From positions 372,001 to 436,000 of the forward strand of contig CAVYYD010000011.1 of assembly GCA_963772645.1 (NCBI GenBank): DNA of 64,000 nt, given 5' to 3'. Both the position numbers and the translations under genes were made by a program. Positions 1-9,038 of this stretch are shown one piece after another. How positions within the stretch are numbered: the first letter of the stretch is position 1; every line of letters begins with the position of its first letter. The DNA is from DASSQJ01 sp963772645 (lineage in GTDB: Bacteria; Actinomycetota; Actinomycetes; Actinomycetales; Dermatophilaceae). The notes beneath the pieces are model-generated. The model made no database searches. It was not told the origin of the DNA and saw nothing but the letters and a program-made list of their open reading frames with translations.

Positions 1-1207
1 GTCGTCGCGGTCATCCGGGAGAGCCACTTCGTGGCGCCGACGAAGCCGTACAGCCCGGGCGTGACGAGCCGGGCGGGGAAGCCGTGCACGGCGGGCAGCG
101 GCTCGCCGTTCATCGCGACGGCGACGAGCGCGTCGCGGTCGTCGGTCAGGGCCTGCACCGGGGTGGAGATCGTCATCCCGTCGGTGGACCGGGACAGGAC
201 CTGGTCGACGCCGCCGTGCACCCCGGCCCGCTCGAGGAGGTCGCGGGTCCGCACACCGAGCCAGCGGGCGCTGCTGATGTACGGGCCCCCCACCTCGTTG
301 GAGACGCAGGTGAGGGTGATGTCGGCCTCGACGAGGGGCATCGCGATCAGCTCGTCGTAGCCGATGCTGAACGGGTGGTCGACCGCGCCGTCGACGGTCA
401 GGCTCCACGAGCCGGCGTCGACCCGCGGCACCACGAGTGCGGTGTCGATTCGGTAGAACTGGTCGTTCGGGGTCGCGAACGCGCTGATGCCGGGGACCTG
501 GCGCTCGAGGCCCGCGGGGAGAGGGGGGAGGGGGGTCGCCGGGGCGGGCAGCGCGATGTCGGCCGCGGCGCCACGGCGGGTGAGGGCCTGGCCGAGGGCG
601 CCGCCGGTCGCCGCCACCGCCCCGAGGCCGGCCGCGGCGGCAAGGACGTGGCGGCGGCTGCTGCTGCCGTCGGCGCGGGGCCGGGCGTCCGGCCCGGCGC
701 CCGCAGCGGGGTCGGTGGCCGCGGCGCCCCACCCGTCGAGGAGGGCCAGCAGCCACGCGGCGGCGAGCACGCCGGTGACGGCGGTGGCCAGCCCCGGCAC
801 GAGGTCGACGACGGTCGCCGTCGGCCGGGTGGCCGCGGCGAGGACGGCCGCGAACCCGAGCAGGCCGAGGACGGCGAGCCCGGTGGTGCGGTGCCGCCGG
901 GCGAGGAGGCCGAGGAGGGTCGCCACGAGCAGCGTGACGACCGACACGGAGGCGATGAGCACCGGCTTGTCGGAGGTGCCGAACGTGCTGACCGCCCACT
1001 CCTTCACCGGGGTGGGGGTGGCGTCCACGACCGTCGAACCCACGGCCAGGACGGGGAGGCCTCCGGGGAGACGAGGCCGGCGACGAGGTGGCCGAGCCCG
1101 AGCCCCGCGAGGGTCGCGAGCAGCGTGGCGCCGGCGTACCAGGGAGCACCCGGTGCCCGGCCGGCCGGCGCCGGCCGGGTGCGGGGCTGCTCGTCGGTCG
1201 TGGTCAT
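1..1207 (-). CDS. Membrane-anchored molybdopterin-dependent oxidoreductase (sulfite oxidase/YedY-like), partial and frameshifted
   Basis: The C-terminal end lies outside the window. The N-terminus has about four hydrophobic segments, then an RRHVLAAAA stretch resembling a twin-arginine/anchor region, then a sulfite-oxidase-type Mo-pterin domain. The motif TLTCVSNEVGG carries the Cys that ligates molybdenum in this family, and FPARLVTPGLYGFVGATKW is typical of the fold. The likely role is a membrane-bound, extracytoplasmic oxidoreductase; the substrate cannot be read from sequence. The reading frame changes near 1053-1056, in a G run (C on the coding strand): the first about 50 residues are in one frame and the rest in another, consistent with one missing base. 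No other decay is visible, so a sequence error is more likely than a dead gene. Confidence 0.8.
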
Positions 1208-1312
1208 GCGAGGTGTTCGGTGCCGGCGGGACCCGTGGATGGGGCGTGCATCCCCCCATCCTGCGCCGGACGCGGCGTGATCCGCAGGCTCGGTTCACGT
1301 ACCGTAAGGAGC

Positions 1313-1555
1313 GTGACACCCCCTCGTCGTCCGCGCTTCCTGCGGATCATCGTCACCGGGGCCGTGCTCGGCTTCGTGCTCGGTGCCGTGGTGGCGACCG
1401 GCGGATGGTTCGAGGACCCCTCGTCCCCCTTGGTCCAGGGCACGTACGCGCCGACCGCCGCCCTCGGCTACCTCGGCCTCCTCGGCGCATGCCTCTTCGC
1501 GCTGCTGGCGGCCCTCCTCGCCCTCGCGCTCGACAAGCGCGCGGACCGACCCTGA
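1313..1555 (+). CDS. Small two-helix membrane protein upstream of purF
   Basis: An 80-aa protein starting at GTG with AAGGAG just upstream. It has a basic N-terminus (PPRRPRF), a first membrane helix at about residues 10-28, a short extracytoplasmic loop and a second helix at about 48-70, ending in charged residues. It lies 22 nt before purF on the same strand and is probably co-transcribed with it. I do not recognise a characterised family, and the context gives no specific function. Confidence 0.65.
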   Translation: MTPPRRPRFLRIIVTGAVLGFVLGAVVATGGWFEDPSSPLVQGTYAPTAALGYLGLLGACLFALLAALLALALDKRADRP

Positions 1556-1577
1556 CCCCAGTGGGAGGATCCACCAC

Positions 1578-3191
<1,614 letters not shown>

Positions 3192-3218
3192 GGGCAGACG
3201 GGCCGCCCGCCGGTCATA

Positions 3219-4232
3219 TCAGTCGAGCCAGTCCGGTGGCGGGTAGAGGGGTGTCTCGGCGGGGCGCGGGGCGCGCTGCGCGCGTCCGCCCGGGCGGTGA
3301 CGGCCCGGCGGGCGGACCGGGATCTGCACCGCGTCGCTCTCGCCGGGCACCCGGTCCTCGTGCCCGAGCACGACGGGGATCTCCCCGGTGTCGCCACGAC
3401 GGACCGGGCCGTCCAGGGTCGAGCTGCGGTACCAGGACTCCGGCTCGGGGCCGGGCCGGGCGCGCCGCTCCGGGCCGCGGGCGCGGAACCGGCCGTCGCC
3501 GGGGCCGTGGAGCACGGCGGGGGCGTGACCGTCCGCGGAGCGGGGCACCTGGCCGTCGCTGCCCCTGCCGTCGGCGGTGGCCGGGCCACCCCGGCCGCCG
3601 CCCGGCCGGTCCCGCCCCGGTCCGGGGTCCCCGCCCCACCCGCCGGGGTCTCCAGGGCCGCCGGGCCCGGCATCCCCGCCCCACCCGGAGGGGGGCCCGT
3701 AGCCGGGCGGGAAGCGGATCTGCGAACCCGGCCCGAAGAGCTGGGTGCAGATCGCGCGGTAGTGCTCGTCGGCGTCCGGGACGAAGCTGATCTCGCTGAG
3801 GGCCTGCTCCTGCCCCGCCGACTCGAGGACGAACGCGCCGTATCCGATGACCCGGCCCAGCGGCGATCGGTCGAAGGTCATGTCGGTGACCTTGAGCAGC
3901 GGCATCATCGCGACCCGGCGGCGGATGAAGCCGTAGAAGAGGAGGAAGCGCTTGTCGGTGGCGACGAACCACTCGTGCCGCCAGTTGAGGACCTGCCAGA
4001 GCAGCCAGCCGAGCGCCCCCCAGAAGAGGAGCAGGCTGGCGCTGCGCAGCAGCTCGCCGCCCGCGCCGAGGGGGGTGCTGACGTCGGCCCAGATCGCGAG
4101 GGCCGTGCCCGCGACGACGAGGAGGATCTCGCGGGCCAGCGCGAACCAGTGCCGGCGCACCGCGACGATGACCCGCTCGCCCTCGACGAGGTACTTCGCG
4201 AGCTCGCGGTCGATGCGCGGCCGCCGCGCCAC
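3219..4232 (-). CDS. PH-domain (bPH2/YdbS-like) membrane protein
   Basis: A 337-aa protein with a cytoplasmic N-terminus, two membrane helices (about residues 28-50 and 62-82), then a bacterial PH-like domain containing HEWFVATDKRFLLFYGFI and MMPLLKVTDMTFDRS, the usual pattern of YdbS-type proteins. The C-terminal half, from about residue 180, is long, Gly/Pro/Arg-rich and low in complexity, probably disordered. The GTG start is one base after the stop of the small membrane protein upstream, so the two are probably translationally coupled. Function unknown; related proteins are membrane-associated and sometimes involved in stress or envelope homeostasis. Confidence 0.8.
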   Translation of the reverse strand: MARRPRIDRELAKYLVEGERVIVAVRRHWFALAREILLVVAGTALAIWADVSTPLGAGGELLRSASLLLFWGALGWLLWQVLNWRHEWFVATDKRFLLFYGFIRRRVAMMPLLKVTDMTFDRSPLGRVIGYGAFVLESAGQEQALSEISFVPDADEHYRAICTQLFGPGSQIRFPPGYGPPSGWGGDAGPGGPGDPGGWGGDPGPGRDRPGGGRGGPATADGRGSDGQVPRSADGHAPAVLHGPGDGRFRARGPERRARPGPEPESWYRSSTLDGPVRRGDTGEIPVVLGHEDRVPGESDAVQIPVRPPGRHRPGGRAQRAPRPAETPLYPPPDWLD

Positions 4233-4233
4233 C

Positions 4234-4401
4234 TCAGCCGCCGAGCAGGCTGTCGAAGAACGCGCCGACGTTCGTCGCGCCGGTGACGAGCACGGCCCAC
4301 GCGGACCCGAAGATGCTCGCGGCCTGCGTCGGCGAGGTGAGGATGGCGTAGAGCAGGAAGGCGACGACGAGCCACAGCACGATCTTCTTGACCGGGGGCA
4401 T
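4234..4401 (-). CDS. Small single-pass membrane protein (55 aa)
   Basis: MPPVKKIVLWLVVAFLLYAI opens a protein with one clear transmembrane helix and a second weakly hydrophobic stretch (WAVLVTGATNVGAFFDSLL). AGGAGG lies 8 nt upstream of this ATG; another ATG two codons earlier is too close to that site. The gene ends one base before the PH-domain protein and looks like its operon partner. No family recognised. Confidence 0.6.
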   Translation of the reverse strand: MPPVKKIVLWLVVAFLLYAILTSPTQAASIFGSAWAVLVTGATNVGAFFDSLLGG

Positions 4402-4520
4402 CCTCATGTCCTCCTGCACCGACGGCGCGCCGGACTGCACGCCTCGTCGATGGTCCCAGATGTGTGACTCGTGTGACGGATGATGCGCTGACCGGCGTGT
4501 CGCCACTGCGCCCGCTGGGC

Positions 4521-5162
4521 CTACTGGGCCAGGCCGTAGAGCCGGTCGCCGGCGTCCCCGAGGCCCGGGACGATGTACCCGACCTCGTTGAGCCGCTCGT
4601 CGATGGCGCCGGTGACGAGGGTGACGGGGCAGCCGAGCGAGGCGACCGACTCCTCGAGGTGGCGGATGCCCTCGGGCGCGCTGAGCAGGCAGACCGCCGT
4701 CACGTCGTCGGCGCCACGGTCGGTGAGGTAGCGGATGGCGTCGGCCATCGAGCCGCCGGTCGCGAGCATCGGGTCCAGGACGTAGACCTGGCGGCCGGAG
4801 AGGTCCTCGGGCAGGCGGTTGGCGTAGGTGACCGCCTCGAGCGTCTCCTCGTCGCGCTGCATCCCGAGGAAGCCGACCTCCGCGCTCGGCAGCAGGCGGA
4901 CCATCCCCTCGAGCATCCCCAGGCCGGCGCGGAGGATGGGCACGACGAGCGGCTTGGGGTTGGACAGCTTGATCCCGGTGGTCGGCGCGACCGGGGTCTG
5001 GATCTCGAAGGGCTCGACGCGCACGTCGCGGGTCGCCTCGTAGGCGAGCAGGGTCATCAGCTCCTCGGCCAGCCGACGGAAGGTGGGCGAGTCGGTGCGC
5101 TGGTCCCGGAGGTAGGTCAGCTTGTGGGCGATGAGCCGGTGGTCCGGGTTGATGACGCGCAT
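4521..5162 (-). CDS. upp: Uracil phosphoribosyltransferase
   Basis: A 213-aa pyrimidine salvage enzyme converting uracil plus PRPP to UMP. The PRPP-binding motif VYVLDPMLATGGS, the flexible loop NPKPLVVPILRAGLGM and the uracil-contacting C-terminus GYIVPGLGDAGDR are all present, and the length is typical. It is divergent from tadA with only 16 bp between the two start codons. A TAAGTT box 6 nt before the ATG and the absence of a Shine-Dalgarno suggest a leaderless mRNA. Confidence 0.97.
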   Translation of the reverse strand: MRVINPDHRLIAHKLTYLRDQRTDSPTFRRLAEELMTLLAYEATRDVRVEPFEIQTPVAPTTGIKLSNPKPLVVPILRAGLGMLEGMVRLLPSAEVGFLGMQRDEETLEAVTYANRLPEDLSGRQVYVLDPMLATGGSMADAIRYLTDRGADDVTAVCLLSAPEGIRHLEESVASLGCPVTLVTGAIDERLNEVGYIVPGLGDAGDRLYGLAQ

Positions 5163-5168
5163 GGGGGA

Positions 5169-5174
5169 AACTTA
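5169..5174 (-). promoter_or_regulatory. -10 box of upp (leaderless)
   Basis: TAAGTT on the minus strand ends 6 nt before the upp ATG, so transcription would start at or next to the start codon. No convincing -35 is seen. Confidence 0.45.
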
Positions 5175-5178
5175 CTCC

Positions 5179-5721
5179 GTGGCCCTTCCCCCCGATCCGC
5201 GCTGGACGGCGTCGATGCGCCGTGCCCTGGTGCTCGCCGAGCGGGCCGCGGCCGCCGGTGACGTGCCGGTCGGGGCGGTCGTCCTCGCCCCCGGCGGCGA
5301 GGTGCTCGGGGAGGGGTGGAACCTGCGCGAGTCCGAGGGAGACCCGACCGCTCATGCCGAGGTGGTCGCGGTGCGGTCGGCGGCCCGCTCGCTGCAGACC
5401 TGGCGGCTCGACGGGTGCACCCTCGTCGTCACGTTGGAGCCGTGCCCGATGTGCGCCGGTGCGGTGGTCCTCTCGCGGGTCGAGCGGGTCGTGTTCGGGG
5501 CGTGGGACCCCAAGCTCGGCGCCTGCGGATCGGTCTGGGACATCCCTCGTGACCGTCGCGCCACGCACCGCGCGGAGGTGGTCGGCGGGGTCCTCGAGGA
5601 GGAGTGCGGGGACGTCGTCCGGCGCTTCTTCGCCGTCCACCGCGGCGGACCGGACCACGGGTCCGTCGTGCGTGGCGCTCCCGCTGCTGCCGATTTCGGG
5701 GGCGCCCCCGGCCTCGGGTAG
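5179..5721 (+). CDS. tadA: tRNA-specific adenosine deaminase TadA
   Basis: A 180-aa zinc deaminase that converts A34 to inosine in tRNA-Arg(ACG). Zinc ligands and the catalytic Glu are visible in TAHAEVVAV, and the second zinc motif is PCPMCAGA. The downstream KLGACGSVWDI segment is typical of TadA. The GTG start at 5179 is preferred because GGGGGAAA lies about 8 nt upstream; an in-frame ATG at 5161 abuts the upp start codon and has no ribosome site. The last about 20 residues are Gly/Ala-rich and poorly conserved. A tRNA-Ser gene follows 10 bp downstream. Confidence 0.92.
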   Translation: MALPPDPRWTASMRRALVLAERAAAAGDVPVGAVVLAPGGEVLGEGWNLRESEGDPTAHAEVVAVRSAARSLQTWRLDGCTLVVTLEPCPMCAGAVVLSRVERVVFGAWDPKLGACGSVWDIPRDRRATHRAEVVGGVLEEECGDVVRRFFAVHRGGPDHGSVVRGAPAAADFGGAPGLG

Positions 5722-5731
5722 CCTCTCCCGC

Positions 5732-5818
5732 GGTGGCGTGTCCGAGCGGCCTAAGGAGCACGCCTCGAAAGCGTGTGAGGGTGCAAGCCCTCCGTGGGTT
5801 CAAATCCCACCGCCACCG
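5732..5818 (+). tRNA. tRNA-Ser (anticodon CGA)
   Basis: An 87-nt class II tRNA. The acceptor stem GGTGGCG pairs with CGCCACC, with discriminator G at 5818. The anticodon loop CTCGAAA (5764-5770) gives anticodon CGA at 5766-5768, reading UCG. A long variable arm and the T-loop GGTTCAAATCC are present. CCA is not encoded. Confidence 0.95.
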
Positions 5819-5830
5819 CGTTTCACCTGC

Positions 5831-5871
5831 GGAAACGCCGGTCGCCTCTCACGGAGGTGGCCGGCGTTTCC
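5831..5871 (+). terminator. Hairpin terminator after tRNA-Ser
   Basis: The perfect 11-bp stem GGAAACGCCGG / CCGGCGTTTCC (5831-5841 and 5861-5871) starts 13 nt after the tRNA. Only a weak T-rich stretch follows, as is common in high-GC actinobacteria. Confidence 0.8.
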
Positions 5872-6055
5872 CGTGTTCGTCTCATTTCTCGTCTCATTTG
5901 TCGTCCGCCGAGGGCGCACCGTCGGTCCCCCGGCGGGCGGGGATGCCGCGTCGGCAGGGCTGCCGGCGACACACCCCGTGCGGCTGCCCCGGCACGGCAC
6001 CGTCGCCGCCGAGCCTCCGAGCGGCAAGGGCGTACCGACGAGGACCTGGCGGTCC

Positions 6056-6217
6056 TCACCCAGCGGCGTCCGGCGTCCGGGCACCTGCCCCGCGCAGCAG
6101 CGCCAGGCCCAGGGCGCCGAGCCCGGCGACGAGCAGCCCCTCGCTGCCGAGCTCCGCGACGAGCCAGTCGAGCAACAGGGAGCCGAGCACCACGTCGCCG
6201 ACGACCGCTCCGACCAC
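6056..6217 (-). other. Possible 53-aa hydrophobic ORF or membrane-protein remnant
   Basis: A minus-strand frame starting at GTG 6217 encodes a short, strongly hydrophobic peptide (LLLDWLVAELGSEGLLVAG, then GALGLALLRG) that ends at a stop at 6056. It could be a small membrane protein, but it sits in a patch between the tRNA terminator and DedA that also holds a beheaded LuxR gene, so a remnant of a deleted membrane protein is at least as likely. The stretch 5872-6055 shows no supportable feature. Confidence 0.3.
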
Positions 6218-6381
6218 AGGGGAGGACCAATGTCGCGATCGCGGCCCGGTTGCACCTGTCGGAGTCGGCCATCGAGAAGTACGTCAACGCGATCTTCACC
6301 AAGCTCGACCTCGGCGCCGAGCCCGGGGTCAGCCGCCGGGTCGCCGCGGTGCTCGCCTCCCTGCGCACCGAAGGCGCCTGA
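6217..6381 (+). pseudogene. LuxR/NarL-type response-regulator C-terminal remnant
   Basis: The last about 54 codons encode the second half of a LuxR HTH: NVAIAARLHLSESAIEKYVN followed by AIFTKLDLG and RRVAAVLASL, which closely resembles the C-terminus of the intact regulator at 30484-31188. No receiver domain, linker or start lies upstream: the frame runs back through unrelated sequence into the tRNA terminator. This is a 5'-deleted gene. Confidence 0.7.
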
Positions 6382-6463
6382 CGGGGGTCCGCTCCGGGCC
6401 GGGGGCCCTCCGGCGCCTTGCGGTGCACAGGAAACGTCCAGCCGGCTCACGGACACTGGGTCG

Positions 6464-7123
6464 ATGACGTCCATCCTCGAGCAGGTCCTGGGCCAGCCGG
6501 CCTGGCTGGTCTATGTCGTCGTCGGAGCGCTCGTCCTGGCCGAGGACGCCCTGTTCGTCGGCTTCGTCCTGCCGGGGGAGACCGCCGCCATCCTCGGGGG
6601 GGTCACGGTGTCGCTCGGCCACACGAACCTGGCCGCGATGTGCCTCGTCGTCGTCGGTTCCGCGGTCGTCGGTGACAGCATCGGCTACGAGATCGGCCGC
6701 AACCTCGGCCCCCGCCTGGTCGAGAACCGGTTCCTCCGGCGGCGCCGGCAGCGGGTCGAGCAGGCCCAGGAGCTGCTGCGGCGGCGCGGTGTCGTCACCG
6801 TCGTCCTCGCTCGCTGGACCGCGTTCCTGCGGGCCGTCGTCCCCGCCCTCGCCGGAGCGGCGCGGATGCCGTACCTGCGCTTCCTCCCGGCGAACTTCGG
6901 CAGCGGCCTGCTCTGGGGCATCGTGGTCGTCGTCGCCGGCATGCTCGCCGGACAGTCCTACCAGCGGGTCGAGAAGTGGCTCGGCGCCGGCTCGGCCGTC
7001 ATCATCACGGCGCTCGTCATCGCCGGTCTCCTCGCCTGGCGCCGGCACCGGTCGCACCGGTCGCACGCGACGGAGGGCCGGGACGGCGCGGAGGCCGGGG
7101 ACGCCTCAGCCGCCCGCCACTGA
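6464..7123 (+). CDS. DedA family membrane protein
   Basis: A 219-aa polytopic membrane protein. Family hallmarks include VLPGETAAILGG near residue 40, GDSIGYEIGRNLG near 88, and the amphipathic segment FLRAVVPALAGAARMPY. DedA proteins act in lipid flipping (undecaprenyl phosphate or phosphatidylethanolamine recycling) and envelope or ion homeostasis. The C-terminal tail is Arg/His-rich then acidic and probably cytoplasmic. GACACT lies 6 nt before the ATG with no clear Shine-Dalgarno, so this may be another leaderless start. The gene stands alone between a decayed patch and a convergent operon. Confidence 0.9.
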   Translation: MTSILEQVLGQPAWLVYVVVGALVLAEDALFVGFVLPGETAAILGGVTVSLGHTNLAAMCLVVVGSAVVGDSIGYEIGRNLGPRLVENRFLRRRRQRVEQAQELLRRRGVVTVVLARWTAFLRAVVPALAGAARMPYLRFLPANFGSGLLWGIVVVVAGMLAGQSYQRVEKWLGAGSAVIITALVIAGLLAWRRHRSHRSHATEGRDGAEAGDASAARH

Positions 7124-7213
7124 GACCGCAGCACCCGCACCGCCTCCGCCCGCCACATCCGCATCCACTCCAGAGGAGGGTGGGCCGCAGCCTGGGACCC
7201 CGGCGCCGCGACC

Positions 7214-8119
7214 TCAGCCCCAGGGCCGGGGGGCGTCGGCGAGCCGGCGTACCGTGGCGACCCCCTCGCCGAGCAGCTCCTCCTCGTCGACCGCCGGGGC
7301 GGCCGCACCGACCCGGTGGAGCAGGGCGTCGGCGGTCGCGTGGTCGTGGAGCGCACCGAGCGTGGTCTGGACGTCCTCGGCGAGCCGGGCGTAGGCGAGC
7401 GGTCCGGCCAGGGGAGTGCCGTCGTCGGCGGTGGCCCGCGGCCGGTCGGCGGGGAAGAGGTCGGCGAAGAACTCGCAGCCGTAGCGCAGCTTCTTGGCCT
7501 CGATGCGCACGCGGTGACGGTCGGTGGGGTGCAGGTGGCGTAGCCGGTCCCCGGCGCCGGCGACGCGGTCCGCTCGCCTCCCGAGAGCGGCCCGGGCCAC
7601 GGCGGTCAGGTCGGTGCGGTGGCGCGGCCAGCCGGGGGCGGCGGCCAGGAGGTCGTCGAGGTCGCGTGCCGCCCGGGCCCGGTCGGGGGAGTGGAGCACG
7701 GCGAGGACGGTGGCGTAGGCGCCCTCCCGGTCCTCCAGGAGGCGCTCGTGCTGGCGGGCGGTGAGCCGTGCCGCCAGCGGTCCGCTGAGCAGGACGTCGA
7801 GGTCGCGCGCCGGGCCCAGCGGCAGGGCGTAGGCACGCAACCGGTGCACCACCGTGCGGGCGCCGGGCACCTCGTCGAGGACCGGCCGGAACAGGGAGAA
7901 CGCCGAGCGCAGCCGCCGGATGCCGACCCGGGTCTGGTGCAGGTGGGGTGCGGCGCGGGAGAGCAGCAGCCGGGTCTCGTTGGTGCGCCAGTGCTCGACG
8001 CACTCGGCCGCGACGGCCGCGAAGGCGTCGGCCGGCGCGGTCCCGGGGGCCAGGTGGACCGGTGCGGCCCTGCGGACCTCCGCGGCCAGGCCGAGGCGCT
8101 CCTCGAGCGAGGGGCTCAC
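7214..8119 (-). CDS. CHAD domain protein (polyphosphate-associated)
   Basis: A 301-aa all-helical CHAD domain with its two conserved basic motifs, HQTRVGIRRLRSAFSLF near residue 61 and HRVRIEAKKLRYGCEFF in the second half. CHAD domains bind inorganic polyphosphate, and many are fused to CYTH triphosphatase domains; here no CYTH domain is attached. The GTG start overlaps the stop of the LytR_C gene by 4 nt (GTGA), so the two are co-translated. Confidence 0.9.
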   Translation of the reverse strand: MSPSLEERLGLAAEVRRAAPVHLAPGTAPADAFAAVAAECVEHWRTNETRLLLSRAAPHLHQTRVGIRRLRSAFSLFRPVLDEVPGARTVVHRLRAYALPLGPARDLDVLLSGPLAARLTARQHERLLEDREGAYATVLAVLHSPDRARAARDLDDLLAAAPGWPRHRTDLTAVARAALGRRADRVAGAGDRLRHLHPTDRHRVRIEAKKLRYGCEFFADLFPADRPRATADDGTPLAGPLAYARLAEDVQTTLGALHDHATADALLHRVGAAAPAVDEEELLGEGVATVRRLADAPRPWG

Positions 8120-8667
8120 GGACCGCTCGGCGAGGGGCAGTCCGGCAGCGGGGTCGAGGTCGGGGTCGCCGGCGGCCGGAGCTGGGTGAACTTCGCGCCG
8201 AGGGCGACGTCGACGTCGGTGCCCTTGCGCTTGTCGTTCACCAGGGTGGTGCCCTTGGGCATCACGCTCTGGAGCAGCTTGGCGCGGGCCTCGCCGTCGG
8301 GTCCGTAGCGGATCTCGGCGACGGCGGGCGGCTTGCGCTTCGAGGTGTCGTTGGCGGCGCCGCGGATGACGAAGCCGCGCGAGCCGAGGGCCTTGGCCGT
8401 GGCGGCGGCGAGGCCGTTGCGGTTCGAGGCGTTCAGGACGCGGACCTTGACGTCTCCTGGCGCGACCTCGTTCGGGTCGGGGGTGCGACAGGTGGCGGCC
8501 CCGGCCGCGGCAGGCGCGGTGGGCGTGGTGTCCGTCTCGTAGTAGGACAGTGCGTACCAGAAGGCGAAGAAGAGGCCGAGCAGGACGATGCCGATGGTGA
8601 TCAGCGCCCGCCGCCGCTTGCGGCGCCGTCGCAGGGAGACCGGTGACTCGGTGGCGTACTCGCTCAC
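8116..8667 (-). CDS. LytR C-terminal (LytR_C) domain membrane protein
   Basis: A 183-aa protein with a very basic N-terminus (SLRRRRKRRRA), one membrane helix (residues about 21-43), a Thr/Pro/Ala linker and an extracytoplasmic LytR_C domain at about residues 70-165 (VKVRVLNASNRNGLAAATAK, GFVIRGAANDTSK, EIRYGPDGEARA). LytR_C domains also occur at the end of LCP wall-polymer ligases; a free-standing copy is common in actinobacteria and of unclear function. It starts with GTG 9 nt after the 96-aa protein upstream and overlaps CHAD downstream. Confidence 0.88.
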   Translation of the reverse strand: MSEYATESPVSLRRRRKRRRALITIGIVLLGLFFAFWYALSYYETDTTPTAPAAAGAATCRTPDPNEVAPGDVKVRVLNASNRNGLAAATAKALGSRGFVIRGAANDTSKRKPPAVAEIRYGPDGEARAKLLQSVMPKGTTLVNDKRKGTDVDVALGAKFTQLRPPATPTSTPLPDCPSPSGP

Positions 8668-8675
8668 GGGCGGGC

Positions 8676-8966
8676 TCAGAGCGTGAGGACGCGTGCGTGC
8701 AGCGTCGGCCGCTGGTGAAGGGCGGCCCGCAGCGCCCGGTGCAGGCCGTCCTCGAGGTAGAGGGTGCCCTCCCACTCGACGACGTGGGCGAAGAGGTCGC
8801 CGTAGAAGGTGGAGTCCTCGGCGAGGAGCTGCTGGAGGTCGAGCTCGCGCTTGGTGGTGACCAGCTCGTCGAGCCGGACCATCCGCGGCGGCACGTTCGA
8901 CCACTGCCGGCTGGTGTACCCGTGGTCGGGGTACGGCCGGGAGTCGCCGACTGCCTTGAAGATCAC
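8676..8966 (-). CDS. 96-aa conserved protein, ParB/sulfiredoxin-like pattern (often labelled VapB-like)
   Basis: A small acidic/basic protein with DELVTTKRELDLQQLLAEDS, then a FYGDLFAHVVEWEGTLY segment and LEDGLHRALRAALHQR. The last motif resembles the DGxHR phosphate-binding signature of ParB/Srx folds. Database labels for relatives include VapB family antitoxin, but no toxin gene is next to it and I do not trust that name. The GTG start is supported by TAGAGT 7 nt upstream (leaderless). It heads a three-gene operon with LytR_C and CHAD and is divergent from the HerA-type ATPase. Confidence 0.75.
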   Translation of the reverse strand: MIFKAVGDSRPYPDHGYTSRQWSNVPPRMVRLDELVTTKRELDLQQLLAEDSTFYGDLFAHVVEWEGTLYLEDGLHRALRAALHQRPTLHARVLTL

Positions 8967-8973
8967 GGGGGTC

Positions 8974-8979
8974 ACTCTA
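8974..8979 (-). promoter_or_regulatory. -10 box of the 96-aa gene (leaderless)
   Basis: TAGAGT on the minus strand, separated from GTG 8966 by exactly 7 nt, with no Shine-Dalgarno. No clear -35. Confidence 0.6.
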
Positions 8980-9025
8980 TGTCGGTGCGCGGTCGGCTCG
9001 AGGCTGCGACGCCCGGGGCCCGGGC

Positions 9026-9031
9026 TAGATT
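9026..9031 (+). promoter_or_regulatory. -10 box of the HerA-type ATPase gene (leaderless)
   Basis: TAGATT followed by 7 nt and GTG 9039, with no ribosome-binding site. It lies about 50 bp from the divergent TAGAGT box. Confidence 0.6.
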
Positions 9032-9038
9032 GACGACC

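Noticed and set aside
8676..8966. Type II antitoxin VapB
   Set aside because: No toxin (PIN domain) gene is adjacent, and the motif set looks ParB/Srx-like instead of AbrB/RHH.
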